Below are positions 37,873 through 51,030 of a DNA stretch of 64,000 nucleotides, one piece after another; positions within the stretch are counted from its first letter, which is position 1, and each line of letters opens with the position of its first letter. A program made the position numbers and the translations under genes. The stretch is from Epiperipatus broadwayi (Eukaryota; Onychophora; Udeonychophora; Euonychophora; Peripatidae). The stretch is from assembly GCA_028023455.1 (NCBI GenBank), contig JAQFVV010006625.1:124001-188000 (forward strand). The letters are read 5' to 3'. Under the pieces are notes generated by a model, which saw nothing but the letters and a program-made list of their open reading frames with translations, searched no databases and was not told where the DNA came from.

Positions 37873-39125
37873 TAATTAAGCAATCTTTCAAAACACATTT
37901 ATCAAATGATTATCACTGGAATTTGACAACAGATCTTTGCAGGAGATATTAGTTGAGACAAGTCAGTTCAGAAATTAGTTGAGTGAGTGCAGTTCACAAA
38001 GTAATTGAGTAGTGCTGTTCAGAAATTAATTGAGTCAGTTAAGAAACAAAATGCAGTGTTGAGAAGATTTTGGGATTTCAAGCCTCTCCACAGCCTAAAA
38101 GGTCCAATGAAAACAGCAAGATCTGCCCATAAAATAATGGCAATGTAACAACTTAGAAAATCTCCATCAGTATTTAATTGTCTCCAATAGTAATAATCGT
38201 GAAAATCAGGAAACTCACCAAGGAAAAGTCCCAGCCGGCTGGCAAGCATTTATAATGGAAATATTCTCATGGAAAGCAGCCACCAAAGAGAACAAAATTC
38301 TACGTCTACATTCAAAAGCCTAGGTAAAAACATTTGCTTATTTCATTTATACTGTAATAGCCATTGCATTGCATTAATTCATACGAATCGTTCAAGAGTC
38401 TAATTATATGAACTTTATATCATACATAAATGAACTATTGATATGTGTGATTAAATTTCAAATGCTATGTAATACTTTATTATTATAATGTGTGTACATG
38501 AGTTAATATGTGCGTGATCATTATATCAATATTTATTAGTTAAATTAGAGTGTTCTGTTATTAAATCTATAGGAATATTTAAAATATTTAGAAATGTTAA
38601 TTTAAAATATGCATAAGTTTTATTAGAATTATAAAATGTTTAAATTTAGTAAATAAATGTTAGTTAATAAATTATCTTTATAATTAAACTTTATTTGTCG
38701 GTCAATTCTTTTTATCAAATCCTTTTATCAATTCTTTTATCAATCTCCTTTTATAAATTCCTTTTACAATTCCTTTATCAAGTCTTTTAACCACTAATTA
38801 GATATAATCTGTTAGTGACTACAAACAACTGAGCTAGTTGTGGATTTAGGCGTTGAGTTAGTGGCCACTGTTCAAAGTGCATTGTCTATTCTTTTAGAAT
38901 AAACAGCTGGTGCCCGTGTTTATACACAAACAAAAAAAGTGCTTTGAACTTGGTGTTGAACTCAACAGCCAAGAAGAAGCTATGTCCTGGAAGTGTAACT
39001 TTAGTTATATACTTTATAGCTATCATTTGGGCATACAAACTCTCTGAGTATGTTCTTCTCTGCCTAAGAGACTGGTGTTTAGAAGACACATATTCGAACC
39101 CGGTTCAATATATATATATAGTGTA
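37873..39125. other. No gene seen; contains short tandem repeat
   Basis: Non-coding. At 38707-38795 a degenerate 15-19 bp unit (core CCTTTTATCAATT) repeats about five times. The GC-richer stretch 38820-39110 looks like an old interspersed repeat ending at (TA)n. Confidence 0.5.
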
Positions 39126-39129
39126 AATT

Positions 39130-39740
39130 TGAAGCTGACTGAAAAATGAACCTCACAAATTATATTAAAGATCTAAAAAATATTGGATTTTTACACAATG
39201 TTATCTATAAAAAGATCAGGCAATTCCAAACTAAATTACAAACTGACACGGTCAAAAACAATAAACACAGAATAATGCTACCCTACATACCATCAATTGC
39301 TAGAAAATATTATAAACTTTTTGCTGAGTCTTTCGAACTAGGATTCCACACCCCTCCATCAACAAACAGAATGATAAACAATACAAAAGACAAAATATTT
39401 TCTGATTAAATGGCTCAAGCAGTTTATAAAATTTCATGCCCAACCAATGGATGTAGAGTGGCATATTATGGGAAGACTTATGCCAACATTACAACAAGAA
39501 CATCTCAACATCATTATTTGTACAGGAAAGCTATAAATAACAATGAAAACAGATCCATATTTTTCAAGCACCAAAAACCAACAGGCCATGTGTTCGAACC
39601 CACTATGGCAAGAGCACTATGCATGGAATGCAATGATATAAAACGAATAATTAAAGAGGCATGCTTTATTGCAAATGACAATTGTGCAATAAACCGGAAA
39701 GAATCATGCTTTGCAATCTCCAGAAAATCGTCACTATAAA
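39130..39740 (+). pseudogene. Penelope-like element 3' end with GIY-YIG endonuclease
   Basis: The frame from 39146 reads to a TAA at 39407, then continues in the same frame to 39739. The first part contains IMLPYIPSIARKYYKLF, the conserved LPYI segment after the Penelope RT thumb. The second part is a GIY-YIG nuclease: AVYKISC, then GCRVAYYGKT, ITTRTSQHH and a conserved FKH...GH block. The upstream Cys pair fits the Penelope linker. The RT domain itself is absent, so the copy is 5'-truncated at a short (TA)n. Its 3' end runs into a long (TA)n tract. Inactive by truncation and the in-frame stop. Confidence 0.85.
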
Positions 39741-39767
39741 ATTTGCATAAAATTTTACATAAACCAA

Positions 39768-39883
<116 letters not shown>

Positions 39884-41330
39884 ATTTGGATTTCATTTAA
39901 TAAAATATACATTTAGATTTGACCCCATTCTTTTCTGATATTTAAAATAATTCAATCCCACCTTCATTGATTTTATAATAACTGGAAAATTTAAGTACTG
40001 TATTTGATATTTTAAGAGTATGGAAATAATGTAAAACTAGCAGTTATGTAGAAAACAAATAATAAGTAATTTTTTCAGAATTCAATAATAACACTTACAA
40101 AAAAAAATAAACTTTCTGAGTGTTAATTAGCCTAAGTTCTGGATTCCATGGGTAGAATCCAGATTTAAACAAATAACAAATTTTTACACTAAAACATAAA
40201 CAAAATGTTGACTCATAAAAACAATCTGGTGAGCATATTAATTAAGAATGCATTATGTTTTAAGGGGATGTTACTAAACTTAATTCTTGAAGGTTTACTT
40301 AAAAAAGAAGAAAATATTTTAAGAAATTAAAATCACCTGGTTGCTTGAGATTGGCACATTAATAATAAGAGCATACATGTAAAATCAAGTAATAAATAAC
40401 TAAATAAATGACTGCAACAAAGTTAAAGAAAGTTACAGCATATGAGAGAGAATTAAATTTATAGAAATTATTTGAGAACAATTTACATTAGAAAAATTAC
40501 AAAGTTAAATCATACATTAGAAGAAATTGATAATAAGGTTCGAGATGAGTCAGCTATATTTACTTTTAGGTGGTATGCAAATCATTACCTTGCAGAATTT
40601 AAGATCCATTTTCAAAGTACAGCATTTAATGGATTCATATGAGTTCTTATGTGGCAAGCAAGTTTCTATTCAGCATTCTAAAATCCTCTAGTGGGCTTTT
40701 ACTTCATTTCAAGGCAGCAGTTAGATGGCACATTAGCAGGAAAAGGACCCAAAAGAATCTTAAAGATGATTGGTGTCTACTCTATTATTATCTTGGTTTT
40801 CAAAGTTGGGTGGAGTATTGATGACAACACGGTTCTCTCAGTAGTAGCTAATATCATGGTTGTCAAAATTAGCCCATTTTATATGTTGCTCAGGTATTTG
40901 AAGAATGCTTTTAATTATTTCTAGCTCAAATCTAATCTTTAATCTAAAACCTTAAGTTTTCTTTGTTCATTCTTTGAAGATGCAATCATCAGATAATAGT
41001 CCAAAAATAAATTAATATCCATTTTCAGATTGAAAATGGATTTGACAAAATGTTTATACAAAAGTAAAATCTATTAATCCCATTCCTAATTTTATTTTTA
41101 ATAAAACCTTAATTAAAAATTCATTTCCAAGATTAAAACAATATTTTATTTCCAACCCTTTAATTATTTTTGGGCAATTAACAATTGCATCTTCCATCTT
41201 GGATTTTGACAAAATATAAAATTTGATAGAAAAAACAATTTAAAAAAAAAGTTTAAAAAATGATGCATAATAAAACATTTCAAAAAAATCAATATTTTGT
41301 TAGTGTGTTTGCTGATATATATATATATAT
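39884..41330. other. No confident gene; possible weak LTR-pol trace
   Basis: Mostly AT-rich. On the minus strand near 41020-40960 a LFLDYYLMIASSKNEQRKL reading loosely resembles the YVDDIIIAS box of copia or gypsy RT, but nothing convincing follows. Confidence 0.35.
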
Positions 41331-43018
41331 TATAACAGTCGGGAAATAGGTGATTATTATCCAGTCATCGTATCTGCTGACAGGAAGGTGCATCTGAACA
41401 GTGTGATATTATTGGAGAAAACATGGACTTTGTCCTGCAGGAATGTGCATCTGTCAGGCGAAGGAAACATGCATATAAAATAATAAAAAGAAATGCTATG
41501 TTATGGATGGGAGAGCGGTCTTATCTTGCCAGCTTATCATCCAAAATCCATAGAGCTGAAAGGGGTCAATGGTGCAGGAAATATGTCTGCATCCATTTCA
41601 ACAATATCACTACCTCTTTGGGGTCATGCATTCAGCTGGGCTCATCACCCTAGGTGCTAACACACTTCACATTTCATTGATATAAATGTCCATATACCTC
41701 TCCAACAGCATTGACACAACTACGAAACAAATAGTCTAAAATCAAAGCTGCTTTAAACTAACATATATTTAAACTAATCTAGCAGCCATTCATACTCAAC
41801 TAACATTTAAATCATTTTATTAATTTAATTCAAAACAAAAAATCTTTAATTTATGGTTTCAAAATCATTTTAAAATGACATTATATTTAACTTATTTTCT
41901 TTCCAAAAATACTATTTTTAACCTATTTTTAAAATTTAATAATGCATAAATAATGATGGGTTTTCTAACTTTAAATTCGTTTGCAATAGCAATCCACACC
42001 CTATTACAAACAGATATTAAGCATGATTAAATAAAAAAAAAATACATATTTTATGAGATTATGTTTCAAACTTTAAATGAGACTTTTAAAATTTCAAAGT
42101 TTATAAAAATAAAGTTCTGGTTTGATTTGCAAAGAAAGTCTATAGTTCATATTTAAGGAAGATTAATGTTCAGAGATTTTAAATTGAGTTTCTATTTCAT
42201 ATTATCATTTATACTTTCCTTTTTCTCTGTGCTCGTTCCTTTGTGACAAAGATCTGAGTTACCCAAGGGTGATTTCTTGTGGACAATGACGATTTTATAA
42301 GATTTATGAAGATGGTTCCAATGGTTCGATCCTGGGATCCATGGAGATGAAGGCTACCTTCAGCCGACCTTACTGAAGAAAGCACGATGAAGCTGATTAC
42401 ATTTTTACTGACAGCGATAACTTTTAAAATTTTTAAACTATTTTACTTTCAGCAAAGACAACATGAATTAATTTTCTAATTCTTTCTAATTAATTATTGT
42501 TTTGGATTTTTTTTTATAGTCCACAGGCACCTTATCTCTGGAATGCAGGATTCATCAAACGTATTTCCTATCTGTGTTTTATTGGTTAATTCTGTTTGTG
42601 GCCAAGTAGATTTTGGAGTTTGTGGCTAGGTAAGATTTTGGGTTTTCCACTGAGGTCTGTGTCTGTATCTTGGGTGGGAAAAGCAAGTCTTTTTGTTTCT
42701 ATTTCTTGACTCTTATCTCTTTTGTAATCTTTTTTCAATGGTCATTTTGTCCCAAGGATCTGTTTATAATTTATAAGATTAAAAACTCTTCGTTATTTTT
42801 AAAATTAAAGTTTATATTTTATTTAAACTATAGAATCTTTTCTTCGATTTTACAATTTTTTTAAAGCTCATCTTATTTTAATATTTAAATCAAACATATT
42901 AATAAATTAATAATTCGTTATTTGTGCATTTTGAATGTTTGTGATTTTAATTCAGTGTTAGATATTTATAAAAACTTTAAGTACTAGAATTTAAATGTAA
43001 GGCATATATCCCATTACA
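41331..43018. mobile_element. LTR-like segment in (TA)n, 1.7 kb
   Basis: Starts TATAACAGTCGGGAAA, resembling the G2 LTR start TGTAACGGTCAGAAAA, and ends CCCATTACA. Both ends abut (TA)n (left about 41315-41330, right 43019-43042). No coding content. A diverged solo LTR inserted in a TA microsatellite is the simplest reading. Confidence 0.5.
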
Positions 43019-43042
43019 ATATATATATATATATATATATAT

Positions 43043-45219
43043 TGTAATGGGCACATACGTACGTTACATTATTTTTTATTAGTAAACATATAAAAAAAAA
43101 GTTCGTCAATAAAAATTTCTTTTTTAAGAATTAAAAACTGAGAATTAAAAAATCATCTTAAACTCGCATATATATAAAATCGCACAGATAAATAATTATT
43201 AAAATAAAACTTTATTAAAAAAAGAGTAGTTTAAAACTAAATTTTCAGAAAAAATTTAGAGATAAAAATATATGTTTAAGTTTGAAAACAGATTAATTAA
43301 TCTTTTGTAAAATGGAAATGATTATTTTAATTAGTAAACCAGCCTTGGGCATTTAAATGTAAAAACATCGGTCAGATAGGAAAACAATAGAAACTTTTAG
43401 CAAATAAAAAGAAATCCCTATGGAATCAGACCTCAGCGAAAGGACCATCGCATCGATGACATAATGTAAATTCAATCCTTCAAATTAATATAAAAGGACA
43501 AAATTGAAAATTATTAATTATTGATTATTTACAATGTGACAGATATGTGTTAGTGCGGAAGTGAAGGAGAAGGGATTGAAAAAGACGCACTCTTCAATCC
43601 CTTCAGTTTTGCCAAAGAAAGAAAGAGAAATGGACTATCGTTTTTTACATTGAGTACCAACTAAACTAAAAAACCTCCGAATGAATAAATAAAACAACGG
43701 CTAAATGGATACCAATCTTTTGAGGACGGCGTGAGAATTCATGTTCATGGCAAGCAACGGATAAAGATGAACTGTTGTAAACCATACGAACTTTATAAAT
43801 AATGAACATTAATTATAACTTTCCAATTTTTAATGATTGCAATATTATTCTATCTGACCAACTTAATTTATTAATAATGTTATTTGATGTATTTTTTATT
43901 ATATATATTTAAAATCATTTCCATTTATTTATTTATTTTTTGTTCTTTAAGTTTTATTATGATTTCTGTTTTCCGTTAAGTTAAATTATATAAATGTTAA
44001 ACTTAAGTCGGGCATGAATGGCTGTATAGATTTGTAAAGTTATATTAGGGGAGGGTAATTTTAGGTTATTCGTGTCATTTTTAAAGTGGGTCAATGGATT
44101 GGATATATTGATGTAGTTAGTAGATGTAGTCGGAGATTCACTACTGGCAGAATCGTTTATATAAACGCCAGTCACCCGTTTGCCTATGGAAGGAATTATA
44201 AGATGGAGAATGCAGTTCCTTTCTATAGAGTTTTTTTATTGTTCTTCTTGTTAGATAGATGTAATATTCCTACCTGATGAGAATCAATGTCTTTTCTTAA
44301 TCTTTTTGGTGCTGCCGTATTCCATATTACATTGAATACATCGATGTGTCAGATGAATTGATGCCAGTTTTGGCTGCGAACCTTTAGCCTAAGGTTAAAT
44401 AGGGATAGAATGTTTTATTTTCAAATGCAATCTATGTAGTCTATTCATACTCGACACTAAATAAAAATGCATTAAATTTAAGTTGTTTATAGTTGCTTGC
44501 ATGGATTGGTTATCGGTTGAGTATGTTTTGGGTTTTCATATTTGATCAAAATATATAGACATTCGATAAATAATGATACCTTATGGTGAGTATCTAAAAT
44601 GTTTATATTCAGATGACTTTTAAGTTATTGGTGACAATGCAAGTATCTTATGGTGAATACTATTGGGTTATTTATAAATTTCCCTCTGCAATTGTCAGTA
44701 TCAATGATTTTATATTTTGATCGTTTATGTTTATTTTGAAATGTTTTTAACTGTTGTAATCTATGTAACCGATCTATACTCAACATTTTAAAACAAACTT
44801 TTATAAATCCATCTGGGCGAACTTATAATACTATAACAATTAAAAATGTAAATTAAAATCTAAAGTAAAGTTAAAAATACTGTTGAATGTTAAAAGGTAA
44901 AACTAATACTAGAACAATTTTAAATTATATATATATATGTGCGTAAATAAACGTTTGTATGTTAATTACTGGCAGTGGCTTATTTTATTTATTTTTTAAT
45001 ATTGAAATATAATTCGATAAAATATTATATTATTAAATCTCTGCTATTCCACTGAGCTAGTGACATGGGCTAATGACCGGAATCAAAATATATATATAAA
45101 AAAAAAAATTATTTTTTGACTTACGTATTTGACTACTTTATAAATTTTTCTAGGTTCAAATGCTTAGATGGCGCCCTGTAGTGCAGTTTACATAAGTCTA
45201 TTTTCTCCGGATCGTTACA
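43043..45219. mobile_element. LTR-like segment in (TA)n, 2.2 kb
   Basis: Starts TGTAATGGGCACATACG and ends TCCGGATCGTTACA, with (TA)n on both outer sides (43019-43042 and 45220-45235). TGTAAYG and its inverse at the ends fit many gypsy LTRs. A solo LTR is likely; a TIR DNA element cannot be excluded. No gene seen inside. Confidence 0.5.
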
Positions 45220-45235
45220 ATATATATATATATAT

Positions 45236-48200
45236 AGTACCTTTTTGTTTAGGTTAGAATGGAATATTTCTACCAATGTATTGGAAAATTTTAAATTTTA
45301 AAGTTAAGTAAGGGAATGATGTATGTTATGTGTTGATGATCTTTGAATAAGTTAGTTAAGACAAGTAAAATAATTGATGTATAATATTGTGTTGGTATTT
45401 GTAAGAAAGTAGTTAGCTAAAAATCATTATAAGATTGTATGATTGGGAGATCTGGCCAGAATAAATATTGATTGAATAAGTCTTATAGATAAATTATTAA
45501 GGTAAATTGTAAAAGTAATACTTTAAAGTTAAATGAATAGATTATTTAATAATAATGGCGGTATTTAGTAGTTATATTTTAAATAATTTAATTAGAAATA
45601 ATAATGTAGGGAGAAAAGTGTATTTTTGATCTTATAATATTAAAATAATTATTTTAAAATTGTGCTATAATAGTGTTTTATGTAATCTTTTATAAATTAA
45701 ATTATTTATTTTACTTTCCTTTAAATTATTAGCGTCTCATTTAATTTTATAAATCACATGACTGATGTATAATATTGCCACCTGTGTTTGAAAATAAAAT
45801 AATGTTATCTGTTATAAACATGAGATTAGGATTTTAAAAAATAAATACAATAGATGAAATTAGATTTATGTTTTGTGTTGAAAATAAATACATTAGGTTT
45901 AAAATAAAGGTAGAAATAGTAATAAATATAGAAATGTGATTTTAAAAGCTATTTTGAAGAATTTATTAAGAGTAAATAAAATATGAAAATTAATTAAGAA
46001 TTGAATAATGTAATAAAAATAAATATTTAATAAATTGTTATTAATTTTGGCTTTAATCTGGCATTCATTATCCAGGCTGTTGAAGTAAACATTGTTGAAA
46101 TTGACAAATAAAAATGTGTATTTTGGACAGCTATAAAAGAGCTGTGCAAAAATTCCAGGGTCACTGTTATTTTATTATACCATGATACCATCATCAGGGT
46201 TTCTACAACCTCTGTAAATTAATTAATAGTTTAATAGTCAATTTTATTATTTTTTAAAAATTCTAAAAGTACAGTAATTTATTGTTATAAGGTTGTGATA
46301 TAGAAATGCAAGGTGAAAAAAATAAATATTTCCTACTTACCAATCTACTTTATCCAATTTGTCATCAACTTAGACATGGAGAAGTCATTGCTAAATATAA
46401 AATGATTGAGGAAAAAATTTAAGTTATTATCGTATAAAGCATATAATTTTGCCTGTTGTGATAAGTTGTGTTAATTTACAACTGAATTTTATTAAAAGAA
46501 CTTTATGGAGAAATACAAAGTTTTATCAAAAGTGGAATGATATAAAATATTTTATGAAAAAAAAACAAACTTATTTTAAATTATGATGAAAAATGCTTTT
46601 AAAAGACAAAAAACTTTTAAATTTGTCCATACAATAATTTTGGAATGCTAAAGTATTTCTTTCTGAAGAAATATTAAAAATAATTTCAAGCTGGAATTTC
46701 TTAAAAGAGATCAAAATTAAGATCATTTGCTGACATGATTTATATCATATTTTTAAAAATATTCCAAGTTAGTAATTAAGGTATGCTAGACATACAAAAA
46801 GTTTTCTGAATTTATTTGTGGAAATAATTAAGTTATTCACAAGTTATGGAAAAGTTTATTGTGTATCAGAAGATATTAAACCTCAGTAAAGATGGAAAAG
46901 TTACAAAAATTTGAAAAATTATCTTGATGAAGAATATTAAAAGTGTTTAAATTAGATTGTTACCTAGCAATGAATACCTAAGTATTGTAAAAATTTTAGA
47001 GCTAAAAAAAATATTAATTATATTAATTTGTAAGTTAAGGAATAAAAGTAAACTTACTATATTTAATTTTAACAGTCATTGCGGATTTTATGTTGCAATG
47101 AGGAGAATGGAGCATATGTGGTTATTGTGTCAAAAGTATAATTATTAACGTTTTTCCAGGACAAGAAGACACTTCCTGTTATGAACTTAGTTTCAAGAAA
47201 AGAACATTTCATCACAAGAAATTCTAATGAAACTGTCTTAAATATATTTAATTTTTTTTATTAACCTCATATTTATACTTACTCACCCCCCCCCCCCCCC
47301 CCCCCCCCCCAAAACCCATAAATTTTTTTTTTATTTTTTTTTTTTTGCAAAAGTAACGAAAATTTAAAACAAAAAACTTCTCTAATTAACAATATATATT
47401 TTACATATAGGAGAAGAAAGTATATTTTTTATAAAATAAAAGTAGGGTAGGAACATAAAAACATTAAATTATTTACTAACCTAGAGATTAGTTTTTATAT
47501 AAAAAAGTATTTAATAATTTAAAAAAAAAAATATATTTTAAAGTATGATGAGGTGGAATGAATGCTATTTAAATAATGTTTTTATTTAGTTTGGGATCCA
47601 GAAATATTATGGGAACAATCGACTATGAAGAAGTATTATTGATGGTAACAATTATAAAAGTATTGATCATTTTACTATGTATTTATTTATTATATATTTC
47701 AATGTGGATGTGTGAAATGATTATAAAAAACACAATACATATGCATAGTTTATAATTTGTTTATTTATGTTAAAGAATATGCATACTTTTAATAATGTTA
47801 TAAGTACATTTTAATATAAGGGAAATATAAGTTTATGATTCTATTATAACAGATTTTGATGTTTATTTTAAGTGATCAAAATAATAAATTGGAATATTGA
47901 TGCTAATTGTTTGTATTTATGTGTAAAGTTACTAAGGGATCAAATAATCTTTTCTTATCAGTTGATTAGATGGTTATTTCAGAAGTGAATTTATTTATTA
48001 TTGTAAGAATGTAAGAATAGATTTAGCGATGTAAGCTTGGTATTAAGTTAAATAGAACTAAGATAATATTTTTAGGTAAGATTTGTTTATATCGGAAAAA
48101 GTATACATGATAGTGATTATTGTGCAAGTATAGATAACTTAGCCCTATAACTTGTATTTGTTCATGGTAGTGTTATTTCCTGTATGTTGAATTGTAATGT

Positions 48201-49424
48201 CCCATAGAGCTGAATAGATAGCTTGGGCATTATGTTTATTGGTAAAGGTGATGAACTAAAATAGTCATACCTTACTTATGATACACTGTGACCATGATGG
48301 TAATTTAATAGAAGTGCTATTAAATTAAAATCTGATTTATTCCATATACCTACGTGTATTTACTATCGGTATTGCTTGAACGGTATCGTAAAGGCTAGTA
48401 TTTTAAAATATGAAATGATGTATAAGTTTAAAATGCAGAATTGTTTGTTAAAAAAATAAGATGGGTTATATTGTTTAAAAGTAAAGATGATTGAAGGTAG
48501 AAAATACAAGATGGTAACTTGTTAATAAAGAATCATAAACTTTTTATGTTTTGGAACTCATTATTATTTATTACAAATAAATAAATGATGACTGGAATGT
48601 GTTTTCTAAAGATATCATTTAATCATTAAGTTTTAAAAAAATTCACTGTTAATGCATATTTTTACAAGTAAAAGAAATATACATAAATTATATTTGAAGA
48701 ATATAAGTGGTCATGATTTTATATTATTACCTTATTATTCTTTTATAACATTACACATCAATGCTTACATTTATTTTACATCATATTGAGGAATAATAAC
48801 CATTTAGGTTAATGGGCATATTATTAATTAATATTATTTACACTATGAGTAAGTTTAGAATAATTATAGGTTATAGTAAAAATGTTTTAAAACTAAATAA
48901 TAAAAGATGAATTCACAGTGAATTAATAATTTAAATAATACTTTTGTAATGTAATAATGTAAAGAAAATTGATGAAGGCCATTTTATAGTAATATTTCAA
49001 TAATAATAATTTGATAAAGCAATTTCTTGTATCTAATATTTTTATGTAATTCATTTTTTTAATTTTTTTTTGTAAGATTAACTAAATGAGAGTAAGACAA
49101 AGTGCATGCATATTGTTCTTACTGTATATAATTTATTGTTAAAGTTTATTAATAAATTTGTTAAGTTTTGTTATAAATCTTGGGGTCGACTCAATTTCTT
49201 CACATCACTATTACATAATCACAGACAATTATAATGACATAGTATTTGCACATCATAAATAAAATTGTTATTTAAGAGTTATAATGTTTTATTGATATTT
49301 TTTATTTAAGAAGTTTTATTTATTGTAATATTCTGATGGTCATGGAAGAATTACCAAAGATTTACATTAAAATATATTAGTAATGATTGCCACATATTCT
49401 CATATTATACTATCATATCATACA
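45236..49424 (+). mobile_element. G1 5' LTR (about 4.2 kb)
   Basis: Matches 56690-60703 in order over its whole length, from GTACC...TTTTGTTT through ATGATGTATGTTATGTGTT and GTTTGGGATCCAGAAATATTA to TACTATCATATCATACA. The start lies at the edge of a (TA)n tract, so the exact first base is uncertain. The two copies differ by many substitutions and indels in their middle part (46100-47500) and are much more alike near the 3' end (48590-49424). No conserved frame. Confidence 0.88.
47286..47310. repeat. (C)25 homopolymer in the G1 5' LTR
   Basis: Twenty-five consecutive C in otherwise AT-rich DNA, followed by A and T runs. It is absent at the corresponding place of the 3' LTR (about 58715). Confidence 0.95.
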
Positions 49425-51030
49425 TGTTTACTTAAGATGCCATATGGATAATAGAAAATTATATTATATTATTATTATGTGATATACATGAACAACATTA
49501 TAAGTAGAAATATATGAGAGTAAATTATAGATTAAAGATTAGTTTTACTATTTTATTATTATTATTATTATTGAATTATAGTTAGGAGTGATATTAAATC
49601 CCTTATCATACTTGATTACAAAAGTTATAATTAATTTTGAGATTATTTTAAAAGAACCCTAAGATATTTTGAGCTAAATCAATTTTATAAAGATAGTCAG
49701 ATTAATTTATTAAGAGTTATTTACTTAATTAATTTTGATTAAAGATGTAAGAGTACTATATATATAATATTTAAGTAATAGTGGTAGGGATAGTATTCTT
49801 ATGCCATTAAGGTGATATCCAGTCAGAGATTAGCTTAATGTATTCACTCTGCTACTTGTAAACTCACTTCATAGTCTTATGATTTGATTAGATAGTCATT
49901 TATTTAGTTTTATAACACAGAACTATATTATTATTTATTAGTTAAGCTAATTTGATAATTTGATATTATTTAAAAATATAGTTATTGTTGATTTAGATAC
50001 ATTTTAGATAAACATAGTTATTTATCTGAGCTAGATCAAATGATTATAATTACATATTTCCTGAAAGTGAGGGTACAATCATAAGAATGAATTGGCGCCG
50101 CAACTTTTGGGGCATCAATAGGTGTTTGTAGAGTAATGAAATATATAAAATACAATGGTAGTTAACTTATGAATTGGTACCGTAACTTTGGAACTTTGAA
50201 ATATTAAGAGATAGAGAAAAATCTTCAGTGTGATTGTGTAGTTATATGTTGTGATGAGCACCAATCCACTATGATGAATTGGCACCTAGCTGTGAAGGCT
50301 TCAATTTATATTGTATAGGTCTTAAATATATGTGTAAGCCTGTATTAGATATTGATGGATTTTTGTTAAATTTTATTGACTTCGTTTGGAGTCATTATTT
50401 TTTGTTATTATACAACTTTCAGGGCATCGATATAAGTTAGGAAGGTATAGTGATAGTTGTAGATGTGTTAAAAAATAGTGTAAAAATTAAAATGTAACTT
50501 TTAGGATAATTTATAATCATATCTTGTTAAGTATAAGTAGGTTAGTTATGTTTTAATAGCAGTGATAATTATTTTAAAATTGATTATGAAATTGAAATAG
50601 ATGTTTTATTATTAAAACTATTATCATATGTGGTATTTATAATCTGAGTATTTAAAATGAAATATTATATATTATTTGAAAATTGATAAGCAAAGAAATA
50701 TATGAGATATGTAAATGTGGCTGATAATTATGACCATATGAATTATTAAAGTGTTTAAAATAGATAGTAGATATATTCTATTATGTGCAAATTTATCTGT
50801 GAATTGTGTGTGTGGAGATTGAGGACATAACACATATAATTTTGTTATATATAATTGAAATAATTTAGGTGGTATTAAGTGGTGTAAGGTTTAGATAATG
50901 ATTTTCTATGGTTTATTGTGGATGTGAATTGGGTGGAGGTGGAAAGGCTGGCAGAGAATTTTTTATGAAATTATATTTATAGTAATACTGTACACTGTTT
51001 AAAATTGAATTTTGGAAATAATTAAAAAAA
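49425..51030. other. G1 leader with repeated TTGG(C/T)(G/A)CC motif
   Basis: A 1.6-kb untranslated leader. GAATTGGCGCCG (50089-50100), GAATTGGTACCG (50171-50182) and GAATTGGCACC (50276-50286) are three versions of one motif. A related CTTGG(G/T)G(T/C)CGAC occurs in both LTRs (49179-49190 and 60455-60466). These look like primer-site sequences in number and place, but none directly follows the LTR end at 49424. Confidence 0.5.

Noticed and set aside
39050-39120. tRNA-like box B (GGGTTCGAAT on the minus strand) suggesting a tRNA or SINE
   Set aside because: No A box at proper spacing and no cloverleaf; it borders a (TA)n tract. At most an old SINE scrap.
40690-41060. Copia-like RT on the minus strand (LDYYLMIASSKN)
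   Set aside because: Only one short motif-like match, with no second RT block in any frame.
45236-49424. Local tandem segmental duplication instead of LTRs
   Set aside because: A purine tract sits exactly before the second copy, the repeats flank a gag-pol body in the right orientation, and the copies end TATCATACA at the point where host Sushi sequence begins.
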